11,833 bases of DNA from Bacillota bacterium (lineage in GTDB: Bacteria > Bacillota > Clostridia > Lachnospirales > Lachnospiraceae), in contig JAEZGY010000012.1 in the NCBI GenBank assembly GCA_023416695.1, forward strand, positions 1-11,833, written 5' to 3'. Within the stretch, counting starts at the first letter, position 1. Every line of letters starts with the position of its first letter. The translations under genes were made by a program, and so were the position numbers. Below the pieces are notes generated by a model. That model ran no database searches and had not been told where the DNA came from. It worked only from the letters and a program-made list of their open reading frames with translations. Below are positions 5,795 to 11,833 of the stretch, piece after piece.

Positions 5795-6925
5795 ATGGAT
5801 AAGGAAAATTTGCTGCAGCAGGATATTAATGCGCTGTATCAGCTAAGAGAAAAACTGCATACTTTAAATGACTACAAGCAACAGCTTTCAGAAAACGATC
5901 GGAAGGAAAGCCGCTTAGAAACCGAACTTGAGCTTAAGGAAAATATGGTTCAAGACGAGATTAAGATGGCAGTTGTTAAAAGAGAAAATGAAATTGTAGC
6001 CTCCTTTGATGAGCAAATAGAACGTCAGAGAAATCGCATGAAAAAGGTGCAAGACAAAAAGGAGCGCTCCAAAAGTGAAAAAGTTTCCCGAAGAATCGAG
6101 AGGGAGACTGCTGAGCTAAGAGGAGATAGTGAGCGTCTAACGCAGGAAGTGAAAAATATCTTCCAACAAGGTAACATCTCACGGATTTTTAACACTAGAC
6201 TTTATTTTGCATTATTTGCCCCAAAGGGTTTAGGCGACATAGGAATTATGTTAATCTCTCTAGCCATTGTCTTAGTGGCACTTCCCATTTTGCTCTATCA
6301 CTTCATTTTTAACAGAAATAATACGTTAGGTTTAGTGGTAATTTATCTTGTGGTGCTTGGTATAACAGCAGGATTATACTACCTCATTTATCAGGCCACC
6401 AAACAAAAGAATCCAACAGCTATTTCAAGTGGAAGGGCAGTTCGCTATAAATTAAGACAAAATAATAATAAAATTCACAAGATTAAAAAGAAGATTCTTA
6501 AAGATAAAGATGAGAGTGATTATAACTTAGGAGAGTATGATAGCGAAATCAAGGATATTAACAATAAGATAGCGGATATAAATCGACAGAAAGCAGAAGC
6601 TGTTGCAGTGTTTAGAAGTTCTACAAGTAACATTCTTGCGAATGATGTTAGACAAAAGCATGAGAATGAGATGCTTGAGACCAAAGAAGAATATCAACAG
6701 GCTCATAAAGCATGCAGTAGATTAGAGGATCAAATAAAAGAGCTTTCTATGAAGCTTGCCAGTGACTATGAAGTATATATAGGAAAAGAGTTTATGAACC
6801 TTCCTGCTTTGGACAAGCTTATTCTTATTATGCAGCAGAACCAGTTATCTAAGATATCCGAGGCGCTAGAATGTTACCAGAAGCAAGTCGGAAGCTATGA
6901 GGTTTTAAAGGAAGAACAACAATAG
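5795..6925 (+). CDS. Unrecognised coiled-coil protein with a central two-helix membrane hairpin
   Basis: I do not recognise this 376-residue protein. Residues about 5-125 are very rich in Glu, Lys, Arg and Gln with a heptad-like pattern (for example QLREKLHTLNDYKQQLSEN and RIERETAELRGDSERLTQEV), so a long coiled coil is likely. Two hydrophobic segments follow (about 148-171 and 178-199), separated by only HFIFNRNN. Both ends should therefore face the same side, and the positive flanks suggest the cytoplasm. A second charged coiled-coil region (about 215-365) contains YKLRQNNNKIHKIKKKI and KHENEMLETKEEYQQAHKACSRLEDQIKE-like heptads. The design suggests a structural or scaffold protein at the inner face of the membrane. 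The start is set by AGGGAG (5783-5788) 6 bases before the ATG at 5795; an upstream in-frame GTG at 5747 has no SD. It is transcribed alone, from its own promoter to the terminator at 6941. Confidence 0.85.
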   Translation: MDKENLLQQDINALYQLREKLHTLNDYKQQLSENDRKESRLETELELKENMVQDEIKMAVVKRENEIVASFDEQIERQRNRMKKVQDKKERSKSEKVSRRIERETAELRGDSERLTQEVKNIFQQGNISRIFNTRLYFALFAPKGLGDIGIMLISLAIVLVALPILLYHFIFNRNNTLGLVVIYLVVLGITAGLYYLIYQATKQKNPTAISSGRAVRYKLRQNNNKIHKIKKKILKDKDESDYNLGEYDSEIKDINNKIADINRQKAEAVAVFRSSTSNILANDVRQKHENEMLETKEEYQQAHKACSRLEDQIKELSMKLASDYEVYIGKEFMNLPALDKLILIMQQNQLSKISEALECYQKQVGSYEVLKEEQQ

Positions 6926-6940
6926 TTAATATGAGAAAAG

Positions 6941-6969
6941 GGCATTGCACAGGTTGCAATGCCTTTTTT
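6941..6969. terminator. Terminator between convergent genes, efficient on the plus strand
   Basis: GGCATTGCA (6941-6949) pairs perfectly with TGCAATGCC (6955-6963), with a 5-base loop and T6 behind it. On the minus strand the same hairpin is followed by CTTTTCTC, so it could also help end the yyaC transcript. It lies 15 bases after the stop of the coiled-coil gene. Confidence 0.88.
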
Positions 6970-7013
6970 CATTACATAGGAAATTGCTTTGCAATATCCT
7001 ATGTAATGAAAAA
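6965..7013. repeat. Near-perfect 49-base palindrome
   Basis: The 17-base arm 6965-6981 (TTTTTCATTACATAGGA) is exactly complementary to 6997-7013 (TCCTATGTAATGAAAAA). Between them is one A-A mismatch and then a second small stem ATTGC-TTT-GCAAT. Its left arm includes most of the T-tract of the preceding terminator, so the two structures compete or are coupled. Confidence 0.85.
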
Positions 7014-7114
7014 GCTTTCTAAAAGACAGAAAGCTAATAATCGCACAGGGTTGGCTTGGATGATGTCGTTTTCACGACCCAACCCAGGCGAAGAGTTTTG
7101 CAAGCGAAACTCTT
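7013..7114. repeat. Three further consecutive hairpins before the yyaC 3' end
   Basis: First, AGCTTTCT (7013-7020) pairs with AGAAAGCT (7028-7035). Second, GGGTTGG (7048-7054) pairs with CCAACCC (7079-7085) and encloses GTCGT-TTTC-ACGAC (7065-7078). Third, AAGAGTTT (7091-7098) pairs with AAACTCTT (7107-7114). None has a clear T-tract for the minus strand. A short open frame across this stretch (6931-7122) has no SD and runs through all the hairpins, so it is not taken as a gene. Confidence 0.6.
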
Positions 7115-7122
7115 ATTTATAA

Positions 7123-7728
7123 TTATAATGATTTTGTTTTGCTTACCATAAGAGAGGTTACTCCGATTTGGTGCATCACATAGCGAAGGCCAATGCAGAT
7201 GTAGTCTGCTAACTGCATGACTGTGTCCAGTCTAGTGGTTTGCAGTAGCATATGATTGAGGTACCCTGAGACATTAACGATGCCTGTAATAAAGATATCC
7301 CCCACAATTGGTAGTTCCTTGTTCACGCCAATACCAGGGCTTAAGCTACCTTCCCCCATCGTTACAAAGCCGACATGTTTATCCTTTCCTAAGGAAGCAT
7401 CAATCGCAATTACAAATGGGTATTTGTAAGTTTCGTAGATAGACTCCATAGTTTTAGTGAGGTTTTTGGCATGCACTGGACGCGCCAACGTTCCGTATAT
7501 ATGCACATTTTTATATTGTTGTTTTTCTAATTTATACCCGATTATTGGACCAAGACAATCGCCTGTTGCTCGGTCTGAACCAATACAAAGGATAATGACA
7601 GAGTGTTTTTTGGAAATCTTCGATGTCACTAACTTGTTTAATTCTCTGCAAAATCGATAAATTGAGGCCTCTTCCTGGCAGTCAAAGTATTGTAGCGAAG
7701 TGGAAGTCTCCTCGTTGCTTTGTTTCAT
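7123..7728 (-). CDS. yyaC: Spore protease YyaC family protein (DUF1256)
   Basis: This 201-residue protein matches the YyaC family found in endospore formers, whose fold resembles germination protease GPR and hydrogenase-maturation proteases. Its role in Bacillus is in the developing spore and its substrate is not settled. The family blocks are all visible: IILCIGSDRATGDCLGPIIG (45-64) with the conserved Asp pair, YGTLARPVHAKNL (78-90), FVIAIDASLG (105-114), GEGSLSPGIGVNKELPIVGDI (125-145), and ITGIVNVSG in the last third. The SD GGGAAAGGAAT lies about 5 bases before the ATG on the minus strand. It is convergent with the coiled-coil gene and divergent from the LysM gene. Its presence is the best evidence in the window that the host makes endospores. 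No typical sigma-F or sigma-G promoter could be assigned with confidence. Confidence 0.93.
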   Translation of the reverse strand: MKQSNEETSTSLQYFDCQEEASIYRFCRELNKLVTSKISKKHSVIILCIGSDRATGDCLGPIIGYKLEKQQYKNVHIYGTLARPVHAKNLTKTMESIYETYKYPFVIAIDASLGKDKHVGFVTMGEGSLSPGIGVNKELPIVGDIFITGIVNVSGYLNHMLLQTTRLDTVMQLADYICIGLRYVMHQIGVTSLMVSKTKSL

Positions 7729-8041
7729 ATAATTCCTTTCCCAGCAAAGCTGTCGCTAATTATAATATAAGTATTACCAGACCTAGCAACCATAGACGTA
7801 TTATTTTAAAAAAACTAACGCAATTATCAACAAAATAATCAAAAAACAGAACTTAAGAAAAATTATGAATGCGAAAAGAAAGTAAATATAGTAATGAAAA
7901 TCGATAAAACGTTCATTTATAGTAGAAATGTTATTATATAGCGTTGTTTCAATCTGACAAAAAACATTATGTAGTAGTGGTAATATACCCATGTCCAAAC
8001 CTGATTTCTGGAACAATTCGAATTTGAAAGGCGGTATATTG
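7729..8041. other. Divergent intergenic region between yyaC and the LysM gene
   Basis: This stretch of about 310 bases is very AT-rich and holds no gene that I can support. A weak minus-strand promoter candidate for yyaC is TTGCTA (7789-7784) with 16 bases to TATTAT (7767-7762). An 8-bp inverted repeat ATTATTTT/AAAATAAT lies at 7800-7807 and 7832-7839. For the plus strand, TATTAT (7932-7937) is the best -10 but lacks a good -35. Confidence 0.4.
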
Positions 8042-9358
8042 ATGATGATTGAAACTATTCAAAATAATCAGAATAATCAAAATAATAAGAACGAGAAAAA
8101 GCAGAGAAATAATGGCGTGAAATTGCCTAAAAATATAAGACAAGTTGGTCCAATGGATGGGGATAAGAGAGTTTACATAGAAGATTACGTAATGACTTAT
8201 ATGAAACAGATTGCCATGAAGAGCTACGGAAACTATCATATAGCAGTGCTCCTGGGGCATATTCGTAAAGTGGAAGGTGAAGATAATGTATTTATCAATG
8301 GTGCAGTCGAAGTAAAAGATATTATTTTTGATGACGACAAGGTTTTCAATAATGAGAGCTGGGCGAAGATCTATGATGATATCAAAAAGTATTTTGACGA
8401 TGAGGAAATTGTCGGTTGGTACATCACGAGGCCAGGACTACCGCTTCAGGTAAATGAGTATTTGAATAAAGTGCATCTAGACAATTTTGCAGGCAATAAT
8501 AAGGTCTTGTTGATGTATGATAGCATTGAGCGGGAAGAGGCCTTTTACCTTTCGACCAATCAAAAACTCTGTAAACAAGATGGCTACTATATCTACTATG
8601 AAAGAAATAACAATATGCAAAATTACATGGTGGAGAATAGTGACAATCAGAGTATAGAAGCAGATTATGTTGATCATACGACTATTAATATTCGAAATGT
8701 AATAGAACGAAAAAATAATGAAAAGGTTCAAAAAAAGCGGAGCCTCTCCGTGATGTATGCGGCAGCATCGGTCTGCGCCCTGTTTTTAATCGTTGTGGCC
8801 GTTACTATGTTATCTGGAAAAGGGCTGCGGGACGCCAATCAGGCGGTCAGTGCTAGCAACCAGAGTAATAAGCCAACAGCCTTAGTAAATGCTTCGATAA
8901 GTCCGGATACTACCCAGGTCAATGTGCAACCCGGTAACATTAATACGATTAAGGACGAAACGGTAGTTGGTGACAAGACAAATAAGAGTGATGACAAAGA
9001 TAAGGGGAAGGAATCCAGCAATTCATCAAAAGATACGGATGTCAATGTTAGTATAGAAGGCACCGATCCAATTGATTCAAAGGGCAATAAGGATACCGAT
9101 ATCAAAAAGACAGAGGATAAAGATTCAACCAGTAAAGACACAACCTCCAAGGATACATCTAAGGAGGATACGTCTACCAAAGAAACTTCCTCCAAAGCTA
9201 CGAGCTATACAATTAAGAGGGGAGATACTCTGGGTGGCATTAGTATGAAGTTTTTTAAGACCAAAGCCTATGTAAAGAAGATCATGGAGCTTAATAAGAT
9301 AGAAAATCAGGATACCATATATGCGGGACAGACCATAAAACTTCCAGAGAGTGAATAG
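8042..9358 (+). CDS. Membrane protein with predicted inactive MPN/JAB-like domain, one TM helix and C-terminal LysM domain
   Basis: The 438-residue protein has four parts. First is an Asn/Gln/Lys-rich tail (1-30). Second is a globular domain (about 43-187). Third is one TM helix (about 236-257) preceded by KVQKKRS, so the N-terminus should be cytoplasmic. Last is a Ser/Thr/Asp/Lys-rich low-complexity linker (about 258-386) ending in a LysM domain (387-434: SYTIKRGDTLGGISMKFF ... IYAGQTIKLP) that would bind peptidoglycan. The globular domain has the layout of MPN (JAB1/Mov34) domains: AVLLGH near 68-73, EEIVGWY (121-127), then a helix and KVLLMYDSIE (154-163). The catalytic HxHP is replaced by ITRP (128-131) and the later Ser and Asp by E139 and N142, so it should be a non-catalytic scaffold. 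The LysM call is firm; the MPN call is inference from pattern. The start at 8042 is chosen because AAAGGCGG (8027-8034) lies 7 bases before it; ATG 7991 has no SD. Confidence 0.82.
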   Translation: MMIETIQNNQNNQNNKNEKKQRNNGVKLPKNIRQVGPMDGDKRVYIEDYVMTYMKQIAMKSYGNYHIAVLLGHIRKVEGEDNVFINGAVEVKDIIFDDDKVFNNESWAKIYDDIKKYFDDEEIVGWYITRPGLPLQVNEYLNKVHLDNFAGNNKVLLMYDSIEREEAFYLSTNQKLCKQDGYYIYYERNNNMQNYMVENSDNQSIEADYVDHTTINIRNVIERKNNEKVQKKRSLSVMYAAASVCALFLIVVAVTMLSGKGLRDANQAVSASNQSNKPTALVNASISPDTTQVNVQPGNINTIKDETVVGDKTNKSDDKDKGKESSNSSKDTDVNVSIEGTDPIDSKGNKDTDIKKTEDKDSTSKDTTSKDTSKEDTSTKETSSKATSYTIKRGDTLGGISMKFFKTKAYVKKIMELNKIENQDTIYAGQTIKLPESE

Positions 9359-9404
9359 ATAACGTAGAAAATTAAAATAATGTGGTAATATTGTTAGATT
9401 TCTG

Positions 9405-9410
9405 TATAAT
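9405..9410 (+). promoter_or_regulatory. Candidate -10 element before the DUF5711-like gene
   Basis: A perfect TATAAT sits 60 bases before the ATG at 9470 in the 111-base gap after the LysM gene. The -35 region (GTGGTA at 17-base spacing) is poor. No terminator is seen after the LysM gene, so read-through from upstream is equally possible. Confidence 0.3.
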
Positions 9411-9469
9411 AAAAGTATGTGTGAGATAAAAGAACCACTACATAAGTAATAGAAATAGGAGCAGAAGAT

Positions 9470-10657
9470 ATGGCGACGTTTGCAGATAAATCGGATTTTG
9501 TCCAGTATGAAAAACGTATCCAAAGGCATAAAAAACAGAAACTGTTAATATTAATAGGAATTCTTCTAGTTGCAGTGGCAATTTGCGTGTATCTTGTATT
9601 TTCCTACATTAACCGTGTGTTTAATGCCTACGAAGTTACGACCAAAATTGAAAGGCAGGACTCAGGGGAGGTAACTTACCTACCTTATGGGGAGCAGATT
9701 CTAAAAGTAAGTCGTGACGGTGCTTGTGCCTATAACTCATCTGGCAATATTACCTTTAATGGTAGCTATAATATGCGTAACCCCAAAGTCGATATTTGTG
9801 ATAATTATATAGCTGTCGCAGACATTGGTGGCTATAGCATCTACGTATTTGATGGCTCTAATTCAGGAAAAGAGGTTAAGGTCACCCAACCTATCCTGCA
9901 GGTGCAGGTAGCAAGACAGGGAATGGTTGCAGTTCTTATGGAGGGTAAGGACACCAATACCATTCAGTTAATCAAGTCGGATACAACAGTGGATCCTGTA
10001 GTAGCAGAGAAAATAACCAATGTAGAGGACAATGGGTTCCCAGTCAATATTGCACTATCAGATGATGGAAAGAAATTGGTGACCAATTACATGCAGGTCA
10101 ATAATGGAGTAATCAAAAACCAGGTAACTTTTTATAACTTTTCTGATGTAGGACAAAATGAAGTAAACAATATGGTGGGAATGAAGGATTATGGCGACAC
10201 CACCATCGCAAATGTAAAATTTATAGGAAATAACACAGTCTGTGTATTAACTGCTTCTGGCTTTGAGCTATTTAGCTTCAGTGAGAAGAGTGAGGAAGTG
10301 TATCAGGAAACCTTTAAGGGTACAATAAAAAGTGTATTTAACACAGATACCTATATTGGGTTTGTAACTGAGAACCAAGGGGGAGCGGGTAAATACAAAG
10401 TACAAGTGTATGATACCAATGGCAAGAAAGTTTATAATGAGTCCATTACTTTTGACTATGATAAGGTAATCATGTCAGAAAAGGAAATGATCTTCTATTC
10501 AGAGAAGGATTGTCATATTATCAAATTAAATGGGGTGGAGAAGTTTAAATACACCTTTGATCATCATATATCTGCTTTTACGCCAATTAATCATTATAAT
10601 AAGTATTACCTTATAAATGACACAGATCTAAATATGATAAAATTAACGGAGGATTAG
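9470..10657 (+). CDS. DUF5711 family single-pass membrane protein, probable beta-propeller
   Basis: A 395-residue protein with a basic N-terminal segment (KRIQRHKKQK, 15-24), one strong TM helix (about 25-46) and a large C-terminal part that should lie outside the membrane. That part is rich in beta-strand-like repeats of about 40 residues, such as KVSRDGACAYNSSGNITF, YIAVADIGGYSIYVFDGS, MVAVLMEGKDTNTIQLIKS, ALSDDGKKLVTNYM, TVCVLTASGFELFSFSE, YIGFVTENQGGAGKYKVQVYD and EMIFYSEKDCHIIKLNG. This is typical of a WD40/PQQ-like propeller without enzymatic motifs, and matches the DUF5711 family known in Lachnospiraceae. The function is unknown. The start is supported by AGGAG (9457-9461) 8 bases before the ATG. 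Its stop overlaps the SD of the CvpA gene, so the two are translated from one mRNA. Confidence 0.85.
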   Translation: MATFADKSDFVQYEKRIQRHKKQKLLILIGILLVAVAICVYLVFSYINRVFNAYEVTTKIERQDSGEVTYLPYGEQILKVSRDGACAYNSSGNITFNGSYNMRNPKVDICDNYIAVADIGGYSIYVFDGSNSGKEVKVTQPILQVQVARQGMVAVLMEGKDTNTIQLIKSDTTVDPVVAEKITNVEDNGFPVNIALSDDGKKLVTNYMQVNNGVIKNQVTFYNFSDVGQNEVNNMVGMKDYGDTTIANVKFIGNNTVCVLTASGFELFSFSEKSEEVYQETFKGTIKSVFNTDTYIGFVTENQGGAGKYKVQVYDTNGKKVYNESITFDYDKVIMSEKEMIFYSEKDCHIIKLNGVEKFKYTFDHHISAFTPINHYNKYYLINDTDLNMIKLTED

Positions 10658-10668
10658 GAGGATTAGGG

Positions 10669-11373
10669 ATGAACTGGTTAGCGATTCTTGTATTAGTTTT
10701 TCTTGCTGCTTATATTATTCGAGGGTATCATAATGGATTTATTAAGACCGTATTTTCTATTTGTGCGGTATTTATAGCAGTAATAGTGGCTTCCTTAGGA
10801 AGTTCTACCTTAGGTGGCATCCTACAGGATAATAAGACTATTTATGAGGCAGTTGAAAGTAGGGTTGTTAAAACCTTAAGTATTGAGACAGAGGCGAAGT
10901 CTAATGCTGAGCAGCAGAAGTATATTAATTCCCTTCCTGTTCCAGATAGTTTAAGAGATGCTTTAGTGGAAAATAATAATACTAAAGTATATGAACTAAT
11001 GGATACCTCTAAATTTGGGAATTATGTATCTGGTTATATCACTTCTATGATCCTCAATGCGCTGGCGTATGTTCTGTTGTTTGTAGTGACCTTAATAGTG
11101 GTGCGAGTTCTAGCGAATGTATTAGACATTGTGAGTAAGCTACCAGTATTAAATAGTATTAATAAAATAGGCGGTTTGTTCTTAGGGCTACTTCATGGAT
11201 TTGTGATACTTTGGATTCTTTGCTTGGTACTTACTGTGTTCAGTGGTACTGGAATAGGTGAAACCTGCTTTAAGGCAATCAATGACAGTACATTTCTTTC
11301 TATGATCTATAATAACAACTTACTTCTACATTTTGTTGTAAATGCAGCTGAGGCTTTGGTGATTTATAGATAG
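10669..11373 (+). CDS. CvpA family membrane protein
   Basis: This 234-residue protein matches the CvpA (colicin V production protein) family, whose members are widespread small membrane proteins implicated in envelope homeostasis; the biochemical role is not settled. The opening NWLAILVLVFLAAYIIRGYHNGFIKTVFSI (2-31) is the family signature: a first TM helix, then R-G-x-x-x-G-F in a short loop, then a second helix (about 26-47). A soluble segment (about 50-118) precedes TM3 (about 121-148) and TM4 (about 165-192), with LPVLNSINKIGGLFLGLLHG between them, also typical. The SD AGGAGG (10656-10661) overlaps the stop of the preceding gene and lies 7 bases before the ATG, so the pair forms an operon. 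A terminator follows 45 bases after the stop. Confidence 0.9.
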   Translation: MNWLAILVLVFLAAYIIRGYHNGFIKTVFSICAVFIAVIVASLGSSTLGGILQDNKTIYEAVESRVVKTLSIETEAKSNAEQQKYINSLPVPDSLRDALVENNNTKVYELMDTSKFGNYVSGYITSMILNALAYVLLFVVTLIVVRVLANVLDIVSKLPVLNSINKIGGLFLGLLHGFVILWILCLVLTVFSGTGIGETCFKAINDSTFLSMIYNNNLLLHFVVNAAEALVIYR

Positions 11374-11418
11374 GAAAACAATGCTTTAAGTAAATAGCTA
11401 AAAATGAATAAAAAAGTA

Positions 11419-11453
11419 GGGCATATGGAGAGACTATCTATGTGCCCTTTTCT
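11419..11453 (+). terminator. Probable Rho-independent terminator after the CvpA gene
   Basis: GGGCA (11419-11423) pairs with TGCCC (11443-11447), with additional weak pairs inside, followed by TTTTCTT. The stem is short, so efficiency is uncertain, but the position before the next promoter fits. Confidence 0.6.
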
Positions 11454-11600
11454 TATGCTCTTACTCTTTACATTAAATTGTTCAAGAAAAACAAACAATT
11501 TACAAGAAAAAGGTGAGAATTAGAGTTAAATTTACGACAAAACACCTCTGAAAATTGCCTATTTATAAGGGTTTGACGGGAATTGCTAAATTTGCATCGA

Positions 11601-11657
11601 ATTTTGTAAAAATAATATAAAAAAAGTGTTGACATTCTCTTTTTCAGGTGATATAAT
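11601..11657 (+). promoter_or_regulatory. rRNA-type promoter with UP-like A/T tract
   Basis: TTGACA (11629-11634), 17-base spacer, TATAAT (11652-11657): a perfect consensus in both hexamers with ideal spacing. An A/T tract (11601-11626) lies immediately upstream like an UP element. Such promoters are characteristic of rRNA operons in Firmicutes. Transcription should start near 11664. A second TTGACA at 11666-11671 has no matching -10. Confidence 0.88.
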
Positions 11658-11663
11658 CGTTTT

Positions 11664-11833
11664 TGTTGACACGGCAAACGGCTAACGGCACTGAGGTCGA
11701 CAAAGAAAAGAACATTGATAACTAAACAGTGAAACAACCCTGAAAATTCAAATGAATTTCAGAAATAGAACGTTTCTTTATGAAACAGTAAAATTAACGG
11801 TTAAACAAGCTAGTGCTTTTTGACCAAGATCAA
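11664..11833 (+). ncRNA. Leader of a probable rRNA operon (partial; 16S gene lies beyond the window)
   Basis: About 170 nt follow the promoter without an ORF. They contain a hairpin CTGAAAATTC/GAATTTCAG (11740-11762), a small hairpin GTTTC-TTTAT-GAAAC (11772-11786) and, at 11813-11822, TGCTTTTTGA. The last resembles the boxA antitermination element (TGCTCTTTGA-like). The phrase AACATTGATAACTAAACAG (11710-11728) is of the kind seen in clostridial rRNA leaders and spacers. No 16S sequence is reached, so the rRNA identity is inferred. Another strongly expressed stable RNA operon is the main alternative. Confidence 0.6.
11671..11691 (+). repeat. Three tandem 7-base repeats in the early leader
   Basis: ACGGCAA, ACGGCTA and ACGGCAC follow each other without a gap, starting about 7 bases after the predicted transcription start. 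They overlap the first transcribed region of the probable rRNA leader. Confidence 0.6.

Noticed and set aside
6931..7122. 63-codon plus-strand ORF after the coiled-coil gene
   Set aside because: It has no SD, starts inside a terminator region and runs through five hairpins. Its composition follows from the inverted repeats.
8839..9195. 118-codon minus-strand ORF rich in Ser, Leu and Val
   Set aside because: It is the complement of the low-complexity Lys/Asp/Thr/Ser linker of the LysM protein and has no independent support.
11571..11601. TTGACG at 11573-11578 as an extra upstream rRNA promoter (P1)
   Set aside because: No recognisable -10 hexamer occurs at 16-18 bases spacing (ATCGAA at 17).

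Overview
The window reads as chromosomal DNA of a low-GC, endospore-forming Clostridia, most likely family Lachnospiraceae. The evidence is the AT-rich, strongly SD-led genes, the dnaX-ybaB-recR block, a yyaC sporulation gene, a DUF5711-type protein next to CvpA, and an rRNA-type promoter at the right edge. A close match to Lachnoclostridium (Clostridium) phytofermentans or a relative is plausible, but this is inferred from style and was not searched.

Left part (1-2181): the 3' end of a membrane transporter resembling a PTS IIC subunit, closed by a strong terminator. It is followed by a single-gene unit for a membrane-anchored CapA-type metallophosphatase-fold protein, with its own promoter and terminator. 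Centre-left (2188-4875): the DNA replication and repair operon dnaX-ybaB-recR, with a promoter before dnaX, a second candidate promoter before ybaB, and ybaB/recR joined by a one-base stop/start overlap.

Centre (4876-5794): about 0.9 kb without a recognisable gene, and the most unusual part of the window. It holds two related 113-120 bp long hairpins that differ by compensatory changes, a C-rich tract that is G-quadruplex-capable on the minus strand, a doubtful 52-codon minus-strand ORF, and a strong bidirectional terminator. A promoter-like TTATAA-17-TATAAT overlaps the recR stop, so a structured non-coding transcript of roughly 680 nt is possible. After it comes an unrecognised coiled-coil / TM-hairpin / coiled-coil protein with its own promoter. 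A cluster of five consecutive hairpins then separates it from the convergent spore gene yyaC.

Right part (8042-11373): three same-strand genes for membrane-anchored proteins. The first has a cytoplasmic domain resembling a non-catalytic MPN/JAB fold, one TM segment and an extracytoplasmic LysM domain. The second is a DUF5711-like single-pass protein with a probable beta-propeller. The third is a CvpA-family membrane protein. The window ends with a perfect-consensus TTGACA-17-TATAAT promoter, an upstream AT-rich tract and about 170 nt of structured leader with a boxA-like sequence, most likely the start of an rRNA operon whose 16S gene lies just beyond the window.

The main points for follow-up are the hairpin pair and possible ncRNA at 4870-5585, and the predicted MPN-TM-LysM architecture.
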